Shown here: positions 33,457 through 43,982 of the stretch, piece by piece
How the letters are laid out: every line of letters starts with the position of its first letter
Position numbering within the stretch: the first letter of the stretch is position 1
Assembly (NCBI GenBank): GCA_022264855.1
Contig: JABYQU010000092.1
Span: 1 to 53,920 of the forward strand
Reading direction: 5' to 3'
DNA length: 53,920 nucleotides
Source of the DNA: Lenzites betulinus
Taxonomy: Eukaryota > Basidiomycota > Agaricomycetes > Polyporales > Polyporaceae
Program-made: the position numbers and the translations under genes
Notes under the pieces: generated by a model
Told to the model about the DNA's origin: nothing
Database searches by the model: none
The model's input: the letters and a program-made list of their open reading frames with translations, nothing else

Positions 33457-34482
33457 CTACCAAGGGATCTGATCACCATTGAATCGCAGGTACTTTCCGC
33501 TATCCGCCGTCGTAGCTGAAGTGATGACCTTGAGAATGCCAGCGACGCTGTCCTTCGGCTCCAGCTCGGCGCTGGAGCCGCCCATTTCTGTCGAGCCCCA
33601 GTCAGAGTGATTCCCGACCGCCCTCAGCACATATTAGGGATGCACCTACCTGTTTTGACCCATCCGGGGCACAAGGTGATGATAGTGAAGTCGGGCTTCT
33701 CCAACTTCTGCTTGTACGTCTGCAATTATCAGCCACAGCCGAAACGTCAACACAACCCGGAAACGGCTCTGTACTGACAGCGAAGATGAGCTCACTAGCA
33801 TGTTCAGCGCAGACTTGCTTGCCGCGTACGCGGTGACCAGGTAGAACGGATGGGAGCTCTCGCTGATAGCGACAGTCGCGATGCTCCCCCCGGCGCTTGA
33901 GACGTTCAGGATCTTCTTCGTAGCCCCCTTCTCTAGGAACTGCAGGCACACTTGCGAAACCAGCGAAGGACCGACGGTGTTCACGCGCAAGATATTCAGG
34001 AAGTCCTCAGGAGCAACGGTGAAAGCCGTGTCCATAACCAACTGCGGTGTCAAAGCACTGAACTTCAGCACCGCAGGCTAGTGAGAGCTTCGAATACGGA
34101 GGTCCACTCACAGTGGCCGCGTTGTTGATCAGGTAGTCGAGGCTCCCTGGCTCTCCCAGAATTGGCTCAAGCTTCTTGGGCAGCGCACGGGTGCTGTCGA
34201 AGTCACCAATGTCGAGTTGAAGGACGTGCAGAGTGCCCTTCGCCGTCTTCGCCAGGTCGGAGAGCGCCGTCGAGGCTTCGGGCTTGCGGGTGGTGGCGAT
34301 AACAAGGTTGACCGGGGACTCGAGAAGCTGTCGCACGATCTCCAGTCCAATTCCACGGTTCGCACTGTTGAGTGGCAGTGAGTATATGCGTGGTAGAATA
34401 TATTATCCCAGCGAGAGGATATTGTCTGCAGCACTCACCCCGTGACGAGCCAAGTTGTCGGGCGAGCGGTAGCGGCTGACAT
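33457..34482 (-). CDS. Short-chain dehydrogenase/reductase, copy B
   Basis: This copy is nearly identical in layout to copy A. Start MSAATARPTTWLVTG (34480-34482), ANRGIGLEIVRQLLESP, LQLDIGDFDSTRALPKKLE, LDYLINNAAT, LRVNTVGPSLVSQV, ILNVSSAGGSI (Ser), TAYAASKSALNML (YxxxK) and DFTIITLCPGWVKT|EMGGSSAELEPKDSVAG. The end is GDQIPW, TAG at 33457-33459. It differs from copy A mainly around the substrate loop (VAISESSHPFYLV against TAAHREGSEFELL), suggesting altered substrate choice after duplication. All exon joins hold. Confidence 0.88.
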
Positions 34483-35221
34483 GGTGGTTTCGATATTTCT
34501 TCAAGGAGTTGAACTTGGGAATTGACCGAGGAAGAACTTGGACATCGCAAAGGCTGCGAGTGGTGTGCATACTTATATACGCATTCTGTGCATGCGATCC
34601 CTTGGTCAGCGATGATGCAACGATATGTATCGATCAGACATGGTCAGTGCCACTCCCTAGTAGGAAGATGACGAAGAGCCAGCTCCTTCTCACGGAGATA
34701 GCCGAACAGACAACCGGGATGCACAGTACCTTTGGAGGCGTGGTGGGCGTCATGAACTGTCGGATGCTCGTTCCTCAGGCCTGAGCGATGGAGTCGTGCC
34801 CACCAATGATACTGGAGCCAGAGTTAGCTCGAGCGACCAGGAGCTCAAAGTATCGAACCCAGACTGGGAAGCAGCAGAGATACGTACTTACGATTGATGC
34901 CGAACTCGTACGTCCTGCCACCGGCATGGGCTCCCACACCAGGGCAGGATGATCACGCAGCGGGGTATGCACGCCGTCGCGTTCTGGGCCATAAACGAGC
35001 GTGGTATATGTCGTACGATCATGACGATGGCCTCGAAAGATTCGTATACATTCGGCTCGTGCTCGTTGCCCACTCGGTGGATATGCTGCATTTACACTTG
35101 CCAGTGTGGTAAGAATATGAACACGTATTCACATATGCGACTATCTCTATCCGCCAGCGTCAGCGCATCCGCTCCTTCCAACCACTCAACCACTCACCAC
35201 ATTCGCAACGCTACAGACCCC
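34483..35221. repeat. SDR spacer 2
   Basis: The spacer is homologous to spacer 1, including 'ccataaacgagcgtggtat' and 'actatctctatccgccagcgtcagcgc'. It holds the copy B promoter and the copy C 3' flank. Confidence 0.7.
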
Positions 35222-36234
35222 CTACCAAGGAATCTGATCGCCGTTGAACCGCAAGTACTTCCCGCTATCCGCCGTTGTCGCCCCAGTGATGACCTTCAGA
35301 ATACCCTCGACGCTGTCCTTCGGCGCCATTCCTCCGTTAGGGCCACCAGCCATCCCTATCAAACGCCAGTAAGACTCCAGCTCTACTTGAACGCTCTCAC
35401 ACGGCATTAGTGTCGCAGATGACTTACGTGTGTTGACGAACCCGGGGCACAGGGCGATGATGGTGAAGTCGGGCTTCTCCAGCTTCTGCTTAACGGCCTG
35501 TCGTCGCGAAACGTATGTAGTCAGCACGAATCGTCCCTGCTACTATCACGGGAACTTAGGAGGGTATGGACGCACAAGCATGTTCAGCCCAGCCTTGCTG
35601 ATCGCGTACGCGGTAATCAAGTGCATCGGGTTGGCGCCGTCCCGCGGGACCGAGAGGCTCCCCCCGATGCTCGAGATGTGCAGGATCTTCTTCGTGGCGC
35701 CCTTCTCGAGGAACGGCAGGCACACTTGGGACACGAGTGAGGGCCCGACGGTGTTCACGCGCAAAATGTTGAGCAGGTCCTCGGGGGGCGTGGTGAAGGC
35801 CGTGTCGCGGACCAACTGCATGCCAAAGCCGCCGTCAGTAAGTACCGTTACAGCACTTCGTGAGATGGAGCTGCACCCACAATTCCGGCGTTGTTGATCA
35901 GGTAGTCGAGCCCGCCCTCGCCTAGGATCGGCTCGAGCTTCGCTGGCAAAGCGCGGGCGCTGTCGAAATCGCCGACGTCGAGCTGGACGACGTGCAGGGT
36001 GCCCTTCGCCGTCTTCGCGAGGTCGGCGAGCGCTGGCGAGTCCTCGGGCTTGCGGCTGGTGGCGACAACGAGGTTGGCGGGGGACTCGAGAAGCTGTCGG
36101 ACAATCTCGAATCCGATGCCGCGGTTCGACCTATTGAATGGTGAGTATATGTTAAGGAAATGGGCATGGCGAGCGTATGTTTGCAGCACATACCCTGTGA
36201 CGAGCCAAGTTGTCTGACTAGCGGTAGTTGACAT
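35222..36234 (-). CDS. Short-chain dehydrogenase/reductase, copy C
   Basis: This is the most diverged of the three. Start MSTTASQTTWLVTG (36232-36234), ANRGIGFEIVRQLLESP, VVATSRKPEDSPALADL, LDYLINNAGIVG, LRVNTVGPSLVSQV, ILHISSIGGSL (Ser), TAYAISKAGLNML (YxxxK) and DFTIIALCPGFVNT|RMAGGPNGGMAPKDSVEG. It ends GDQIPW, TAG at 35222-35224. The loop after the Ser (SVPRDGANPMHLI) differs from both other copies. Splice sites and frame are intact. Confidence 0.88.
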
Positions 36235-37291
36235 GGTGGTTTCGATATTGATGCTTCTTCGAATTGAGGATCGTGTTTGAGTTTGAGAAGGAAGGACTCG
36301 GGTCTTGTGTTGAGAATGCCAGTGGATTCCTATGGCTTATATAGCCTCGTGTGGGTCTCCATGGTGCAGGTACTGCAGTAGCACACATCATATTGTGCTT
36401 TAGAGATGAACTTGGTCAAGTAGTACTGGCGTTGAAGGATCAGTTCATTATTACGGAGATAGCAGAACAGGCGCCTGACATACAGCGTCCGGATCCGTCA
36501 GGAGCACTGCGTGTGACAGACGGCGTTAGCGATTGAGAGCACGGATATGTTGAGTTTTTCTGGAGATCCACCAGGAGTAAAAGTGGACTAGATGTTGAGA
36601 CCTAGTGGACGGAGATAGCAGACCAGACAAATGATGCGCAGTCTGTCCGTGCACGTGTATACGGCGGACATCGTGAGCAATCGCGGGCTCAATCCAGAGC
36701 GATGCAGCTTTGGTCACTAGGATCCGAACCGGAGTTAGCGCGAGGGTCTACGGGAACGAATGCTATACCCGGGCCGGGACTGGGAAGGAGCAGAGAGGCG
36801 TACTGGGAAGATTGATGTCGGACCACCGCACAGTCTGTGGCCCGGGCCATGGGCTACTATGTAGGTCGACGTGTCGATGTTCACCAAGGGTTCACATTCA
36901 TGCTTCAATTGATCTTCGTGCTACCCAATAAGCTGGTCGGCGGGGCGGCCTGAGTGCAACACGGCTATATCAGCATGTGTTGCACAAGCAGAATAATGAC
37001 CTCGAAAAATGAGTATTCATTTAGTTCAGAACGAGTGCATACCAATCCGGATAGAAATCGTGTACGTTGCTAGTTTGGCGAGCTTGCGCATTCACGTTGC
37101 ATGGCGTGGCAGTAGTAGAATTACACCAAACATTCGGAATTATACATCTATTCATACATGGTACTATCTGCTCTTCCAGCGTCAGCGTACCCACTCGACC
37201 TAATTGCTCGATTACTCACAACATTCAAAATGGCTACTGCTCAGGCCTCAGGCCTGAACAGTCCGCTCCGGGTATCACCAGTCTACCTCGC
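36235..37291. repeat. SDR spacer 3, partly an orphan spacer
   Basis: It starts as the copy C promoter and repeats the spacer words ('acggagatagcagaacaggcgcctgac', then again 'ggacggagatagcagaccagacaaatg'). It ends with 'tactatctgctcttccagcgtcagcgtac' near 37160, which in the other spacers lies just after an SDR 3' end. Here no SDR follows; the protease gene begins its 3' end instead. This looks like the edge of a lost fourth unit or the ancestral boundary of the array. Confidence 0.55.
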
Positions 37292-38801
37292 TTAATCCCG
37301 ACTCTTCAAATTCAGCCCCGGCAAGCTGAACATCTGCACCGTTCAATGTTAGCGATGTCCACATAACACAACATCGGCACACACCTCGAAGATCATCTCA
37401 GCGGGTACACCCCACCCCCTTACGCCCTGCAGCTGGCTCACAAGCTGCGTCCCGAGCACGACGCCAACCACCGCCCCGCTCTCCTCGTCCACGATCGGGC
37501 CCCCGCTCGACCCCGGTGTCGGCGGCGGGTCAAAGTGCAGGTGCGCGAGCGAGTCGTACGACCCCGGCTGTTTTCAAACGTCGTCGTTAAGCATGTAGAT
37601 CATAGGAGCAGGCGAGAGGGAGAGAACGAAACAGACCTTCGCTTCGCGCCCCGCAAAGTCCTTGTACCCCACAACAGTACCCCGCACCCACTTGCGCCAC
37701 GTCCCGCCGACCCACGGCGTCCAGCCCTCCGCCGCAGGGGGCGGCCTGTCCGCGACAAAGTGCGCGCGGATCGGCGTGCCGGGCTGCACGGGGTACGGGT
37801 TCACAGGCAGCGTCCGCAGCCGCGTCACTGCGCTCGAACTTGCACTTGCACTCGAGCTCGACGCAGATGGAGGGCTGCGGGCGGACCGCCAGTCTTTCCG
37901 CGGAGGCGAGGTTGGGGTCTGGGCAGAGCTTGGCGGAAGAGACGCAGAGAGGACGAGGAGGTCGCCGCGGTGCATCGCAGAGAGCACGGCACGGACGGGG
38001 TGGAAGACGGGCGCGGTGGGCGGGCCGGTGATCACGAAGCTGCCCGAGATGTGGTCCCCGGGGTGCACGGCGGGGCTGGGGAGCCCTGCACGGAGCAACG
38101 GGTCGTGTCGGATCTGCACAGAACACCAATTCAACACAACGCACTCAATACAAGGGGCAAAAAGGAGCGGTACACACCTCCTCGAGCGTATGCGCACAAG
38201 TGACAATCACAGCCTCCCCCGCCGACGCACCCGGCGCACTCACCGCAAAGCCCGAGCTATATGCGACGCGATGGTGCCCCGCGCCCGACGCGTCCTGCAC
38301 GACGTGCACGACGGTCGCGAGCGCGCCGTCCGCGCTGCACAGCGCCGCGCCGCCGCCTGGGTCGACGTCCGAGAACGCGGCGCGGCGCGCGGGGCCGGGG
38401 CGCGACTCGTACGGGAGGGAGAAGGGGAGGACGTGCCCGGCGCGCTTCATGTATTGCTCGACGAGCTCGGTGAGCGGGGTGTGTGGTGTGCGGCCGGGTG
38501 TTGAGGTGGTGGAGGCGGCGCGGTGAAGCTCGGAGAGAACGTAGGCATCGAAGGGCCTGATTGTCTGTGGGGCGGATGCGGGTGGGGGCTGGGGGTTAGT
38601 ACGGGTCGTTGGAGGGGGTGGAGGGGGCGGCGAGGGCGGGGCGGGAGGCTCGCCGAGGAAGGTGGTCGAGCCGACCTGGGCGTAGTGGCGGACGGTGCAT
38701 GTTGGGCGCGTTGCTTTGCAAAGAGCTTGGGTTGTGGCACGTCGCGTAAGAGAGCGGGCGGGGACGGTGAGCAGGGAGCTGGTGCTGCAGCGAGAGGCCA
38801 T
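37292..38801 (-). CDS. Trypsin-like serine protease, probably mitochondrial
   Basis: The N-terminus (MASRCSTSSLLTVPARSLTR, then RRATTQALCKATRP) is Arg/Ser-rich without acids, like a mitochondrial targeting sequence. A proline-rich spacer follows (PPAPPSPPPPPPP). The protease domain has VTCAHTLEE (catalytic His), HRGDLLVLSA (candidate Asp) and TPGSSGGPIVDEESGAVVG (catalytic Ser in GSSGGP). Three introns fit phase: after CAHTLEE, before PGSYDSLAHL, and a last one before a 13-residue final exon MFSLPGLNLKSRD with TAA at 37292-37294. This final exon is inferred from the donor gtgtgt and acceptor gtgcag. Similar predicted proteases exist in basidiomycetes but the substrates are unknown to me. Confidence 0.75.
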
Positions 38802-39235
38802 GATGGCAGGAGCTGGGGGTCAGAGCAGCGTCTGCCAGCAGAGAGAGGCAGATATAGCAGGTCGTCGTCGAACTGAAGAGGATGGATGATCGCACGATCG
38901 AGGGCGAGCTTGGCGGAGGAAGTGTGGTCGGACAAGGCAAGGCCGTCTTCGGTCGGACCCTCCCCCGACTACCCTCCGTGCTGCGATGACGTCACCTCAC
39001 GCCTTCCCTCTGCACATGCTGCGACTCGCAGCTGTGCAGCATATGTGCAGTACACACAATATGCTAGCGGTTCTGCGATAGATTTGAATTCGATCAATAT
39101 TTCATGTTACACAGCCATCCATTCAAGATCATTTCTAGCATTAAGAAAGCAGTAGGCTGGGCAGCACAAACCCGAGGACACCGTGAGGACCTTCAACACA
39201 GCAAACGTTGAACCCATAACCCATCTACATCCAAA
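38802..39235. other. Intergenic
   Basis: It holds the protease promoter (left, GC-rich) and the aminotransferase 3' flank (right, AT-richer). No gene is supported. Confidence 0.5.
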
Positions 39236-40951
39236 TTACACCTCCACGCTCCAGGGATGTGCGATCTGGCCCGTCTGAATGCCCGTGAGGTACTTCCACA
39301 GCGGCCGCGACACCGGGCCCATCCCGTCCGGACCCGTGGGGATGCTCACGTCCTGGCCCAGGTACCCGATCCTGTCCACGGGGCTGATCACCGCCGCGGT
39401 ACCTGCGCACACATCCCTTGTCAGCTTCATATTTCTAATGAGATGGGGAAAGGGCGTACCAGTGCCGAACACCTCGACGAGGCTCCCGCTCTCCGCAGCC
39501 TCCTTGACCTCCTGCATCGTGACCGGGCGCTCCGAAACGACCAGCTTCTCAGACAGCTCGGGGATGTTAGTCTTGCCCGCGATGTGCTCGCGCGCGAGGC
39601 CGAGCACGGAGTCGCGCGTCACGCCAGGCAGGATGATGCCGTCCAGCGGGGGAGTTACAAGCTCGATGGCTGCGAAGTTGTTAGAACGAGGGAATCATTC
39701 GCAGGAATCGGCAGGGGATGGTACGTACATCCGTCCGGCTTTTTGAACACGACAAACGCGTTCATGGTGCCGACCTCGGTGATATAGTGCTCGGGCCCGT
39801 GCAGCCACAGGTTCTGCACGTATCCCTTCTCCGAAGCCGCCTTGTGCGCAGCGACACCCGCCGCGTAGTTCGCGCCGAGCTTGTACGCACCGATACCGCC
39901 GGGTGACGCCCGCGTGAACTCCGTCGTGCCGTAGAGCGCGACGGGCTTGAATCCCTGCGGGTAGTACGGACCCACGGGGCTGCAGATGACGAAAAGAAGG
40001 GCCTCTTTGGGCGGCGCGATGCCCAGGGCGGGCTGGGTGCCGACTGCAGAGCGTGGTAAGCGACATGACCTGTATAACGAATGGGACCGGTGTCGTACTC
40101 ATCGTTGGGCGGAGGTAGAGACTGTATCCGGCCTGGTCGGGGATCCAGTGCTTGTCTAAGCGGACGAGCTGCTTCAGGAGCTCAACCATGGCCTCACCAT
40201 TGAACGTCTACACAGTATTCAACGTCAGTTCGCGCCCGCGAGCAACCGTAGGGGGCAGACGTACGGGCAGTGCGATGCGCTGGGCGCTAGTGTTCATGCG
40301 CCGAAAGTTCATGTCCGGGCGGAACAGCGTGACTCTGCCGCTCGGATCTCGGTACGCCTTCAGCCCCTCGAACAGACAGTGCGCGTAGTGGAAGACGGTC
40401 GCGCTGGGCTCGATGGAAAGAGGCGCATCTAGTACAGGATGTTAGACAGTGCCTTACAGACCTGGGACGAAGGGGGACTCACAAGGATGGATTTTAGGCG
40501 TACCCCACCCCTCTGTCATACGCCACGGCACACTCAACATATGGTCCGTCTGCACACCAGCCATTCAATACCACTGCTTCATCAAACATGCACCGCGTGT
40601 AAGGGAACTCACGAAGGTGTGCCCGAAAACGAGGCTCGAGGGGGGCAGCGGCCGTTTTGGCTCCTGCGTGCGTGTAATCTCTACGCGCGAAGCCTGTCGT
40701 GCGGGGGCCAGGTCAGCGTCGGATCATCCCTCATGTTCGTCTTCGCCTTCGCCTTCTGCAGGAGAAGGCGCACCACCCACCTCGATATCCGGGACCTGGA
40801 CCCGCTCGCCCGTCATGGGGTCCTGGGCCGCCGCGGCGCTGTAGCGCGCACTGGCGAGCTTGAGAACGCCGCTGGCGTGCGAGGAGGGGCCAGCGCGGAG
40901 CGCGCCGTGCCGCGGGGCGGCGAGGCGGAGGGAGCGCAAGGAAGTCGACAT
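39236..40951 (-). CDS. BAT1: Branched-chain amino-acid aminotransferase, probably mitochondrial
   Basis: This is a PLP enzyme for the last step of Leu/Ile/Val synthesis and the first step of their breakdown. The start MSTSLRSLRLAAPRHGALR (40949-40951) is a mitochondrial-type leader. Conserved blocks: LVFGHTF|TDHMLSVPW, SIEPSATVFHYAHCLFEGLK, LFRPDMNFRRMNTSAQR, WIPDQAGYSLYLRPTM, FVICSPVGPYYPQGF, GIGAYKLGANYAAG (Lys binds PLP), EVGTMNAFVVF, PPLDGIILPGVTRDS and VFGTGTAAVISPVDRIGY. The end is HPWSVEV, TAA at 39236-39238. About seven short introns join in frame. The BAT1/BAT2 choice rests only on the leader. Confidence 0.9.
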
Positions 40952-41729
40952 GAGTGCGTACTATGAGTGTGGCGGGCGGAGACTTATATGCGCAGTCGCG
41001 AGGGAGTGACTCGAAGGAGAGGACGAGTCGACGGCGGGATGACTTGGGAGGAGGCATTCCGCATTAGGTAAGTCGGCCCGGGCGGTCGGATCGGGCGGGC
41101 TCAAAACGATCCTGAGCGCGCTTTGCGAGCTGTGCCGTCGCGTCGTACATGGGTCGAGAGGACTTGCGAGCGCAGGCAAGTGGTTCATCGTACAAGGATG
41201 CACAGAAGGACGACGGCCACAAAGAAGGGCACCGGTGAAGCTGGAGGGGCCGGGGAAGTCCGAAGACCGAAGGAGAAACCTTGTCACAGACGCGGAGGGT
41301 CACAGTAGATTGGGGGACGTGACGGGGAGTTACCCCACTGCGACGCGCCGAACGCGTCGTTATCGATGGCCGCGCAGACGGCGGCCTGGAGAGGACGGCA
41401 TGGAATGCTCGGGGAGATGAGGGATGTCTTCCTGCCCTGCACAGACGGCGTGTGTGCGAGAGAAGACAGAAAAGGGGTGGTAGAGGAGACGATAGGCGTC
41501 GGCGTGTGCATCCAGGCTGAGTGTGGGATGCCGGTCGGGGGAGCGCGGTGATTTTGAGGCTAGCAGTCGAGCGCTTCACACGGTCATGCTCTGCCGGCGA
41601 GTGTGACAAAGACGTCAGCGAGAGCTTACATATATCGCATCGACATCTCCTCCCCAGTCCTTTGCGATCGCTATCCTCCTTCTCCGCAACCACCACCACC
41701 CACCCCCCTCCTCCATCTAATCTCCTGCA
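40952..41729. promoter_or_regulatory. Divergent promoter region of the aminotransferase and GND1
   Basis: The starts are 778 bp apart. A TATA-like 'tacatatatcgc' lies near 41629, about 100 bp before the GND1 ATG, followed by a long C-rich leader (accaccacccacccccctcctcc), as expected for a strongly expressed fungal gene. Several open frames here are low-complexity and not supported. Confidence 0.5.
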
Positions 41730-43606
41730 ATGTCTCAGCCCACGTACGCACCCCCCATCTAGCCATGTACGACGCAAACACTCACCTCTTCTCCCGCAGC
41801 GGCGATATTGGCCTCATTGGTCTGGCCGTCATGGTAATCGCACAGTCGTCCCATTCGCTCGAGCGTCCCATTAACCCGCCCGCTTAACAGGGCCAAAATC
41901 TCATCCTCAACATGAACGACAAGGGCTTCACCGTCGTTGCGTACAACCGCACGACGAGCAAGGTCGACCACTTCCTCGCTAACGAGGCCAAGGGTGCGCA
42001 CGCAAGCGACATCTAGCCGAGGACAGCCGCTCAATCTCTTCATCTCAGGGACCAAGATCCAGGGCGCGCACTCCATCGAGGAGCTCGTCTCCAAGCTCAA
42101 GCGCCCCCGCAAGATCATCCTCCTCGTCAAGGCCGGCCCCGCCGTCGACCAGTTCATCGAGCAGCTCGCCCCCCACCTCGAGAAGGGCGACATCATCATC
42201 GATGGCGGTAACTCCCACTACCCCGACTCCATCCGTCGCACCAAGGAGCTCGAGGCCAAGGGCCTCCTCTTCGTCGGCTCCGGTGTTTCCGGTGGTGAGG
42301 AGGGTGCCCGCTACGGCCCCTCACTCATGCCCGGCGGTTCGCCCGCTGCGTGGCCCGCCATCAAGGAGATCTTCCAGGCCACCGCTGCTCAGGTCAACGG
42401 CGAGCCCTGCTGTGACTGGGTCGGCGAGACCGGCGCCGGCCACTACGTGAAGATGGTCCACAACGGTGAGAGCATTCTCACGAAGGGCGCCTCGAACGGG
42501 CCACTGATCAGAGAGTATGCAAGGTATCGAGTACGGTGACATGCAGCTGATCGCGGAGGCCTACGACATCCTCAAGCGTGGCCTTGGCGTCAGCGAGAGC
42601 GAGATCGCGGACATCTTCAACACCTGGAACAAGGGCGTCCTTGACTCCTTCCTCATTGAGATCACCGCCAACATTCTCAAGTTCAACGACGACGACGGTG
42701 TTCCTCTGGTCACCAAGATCCTCGACAAGGCTGGCCAGAAGGGTACCGGAAAGTGGACCGCTATCGCTGCGCTCGACGCCGGTATGCCCGTCACTCTCAT
42801 CGGCGAGGCCGTCTTCGCGCGTTGCTTGTCCGGCCTCAAGGAGGAGCGTGTGCGTGCGAGCAAGCAGATTGCTGGCCCCCAAAGGGAGCCCTTCAAGGGC
42901 GACAAGAAGCAGTTCATCGACGACCTTGAGCAGGCTCTGTACGCCTCTAAGATTATTTCCTACACTCAGGGCTTCATGCTCATGCGTGAGACCGCCAAGG
43001 AGGTCAGTCGGCAGCGATTAGATAGCTGACCCCTGCGTTTGAAACCTGACCCCCTTTGCGCAGCTCAACTGGAACCTGAACTACGCCGGCATCGCGCAGA
43101 TGTGGCGTGGCGGTTGCATCATCAAGTCCGTCTTCCTCGGCGAGATCACCCGGGCGTACCAGAAGAACCTGCAGCTCGAGTCGCTGCTCTTCGACGACTT
43201 CTTCAACAAGGCCCTGCAGAGCGGGCAGGACGGCTGGCGCCGCATCATCGCGCAGGCCGTGCTCTGGGGCATCCCCACCCCCGCGTTCAGCACCGCGCTC
43301 GCGTTCTTCGATGGCTACCGCAGCGAGGTCGTCCCCGCGAACCTTCTCCAGGCCCAGGTGAGCCGCGCATTCTGCGAGCGTGCCCGCGCGGACGTCGGCT
43401 GACCCCCACCGCGCAGCGCGACTACTTCGGTGCCCACACCTTCCGCGTCGTCCCCGGGAAGGAGAGCGCGAAGCTGAAGCTGAACGAGGACATCCGTAAG
43501 CAGCGCTCTTCGCTTTCGCAGTGCGTCCGCGACTCACCGTGCTTCTGCAGACGTCAACTGGACCGGTCGTGGCGGCAACGTCTCGGCATCCTCATACTCC
43601 GCCTGA
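41730..43606 (+). CDS. GND1: 6-phosphogluconate dehydrogenase, decarboxylating
   Basis: This is the cytosolic third enzyme of the oxidative pentose phosphate pathway, giving ribulose-5-phosphate and NADPH. Two tiny first exons give [26 protein letters not shown], the GxAxMG nucleotide site. Next come [74 protein letters not shown] (catalytic Lys), [40 protein letters not shown] and [10 protein letters not shown]. The end [16 protein letters not shown] has its stop at 43604-43606. GC-rich, strongly biased codons suggest high expression. Intact. Confidence 0.96.
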
Positions 43607-43982
43607 GCGTCCCGGGCGCGCACGCACGCCGGGCAGACCCGCACATAGACGCATCGACGCGGCCGGGTCCCGGCATTCGACAACTAGCAGCTGGAGGGAG
43701 AGGAAGTTCAAAGCACACAGGGAGAGATGGTACGATAGCATGTATCGCGTAGAATGAAATCAAGAGCAGACACATCTCCGTGTACACCACACGCACAATA
43801 CATGACGATCACGGACAACGATGTCCCGCTCTGTCGGGCAGTGACTGTAACAGACACGTCGACGAAAGCGGGAATGTACACGCAAGTACCGCACCCAGAG
43901 CTAAGTATGTAGAATGTCACGACCGCCAGACCCGCCGCCCTGGGCCCCCAAATTAACAGACTCGCGCTCCATGCCTCAATGG
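43607..43982. other. Intergenic between converging genes
   Basis: It holds the 3' flanks of GND1 (+) and the helicase gene (-). The open frames are low-complexity. Nothing else is seen. Confidence 0.5.
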
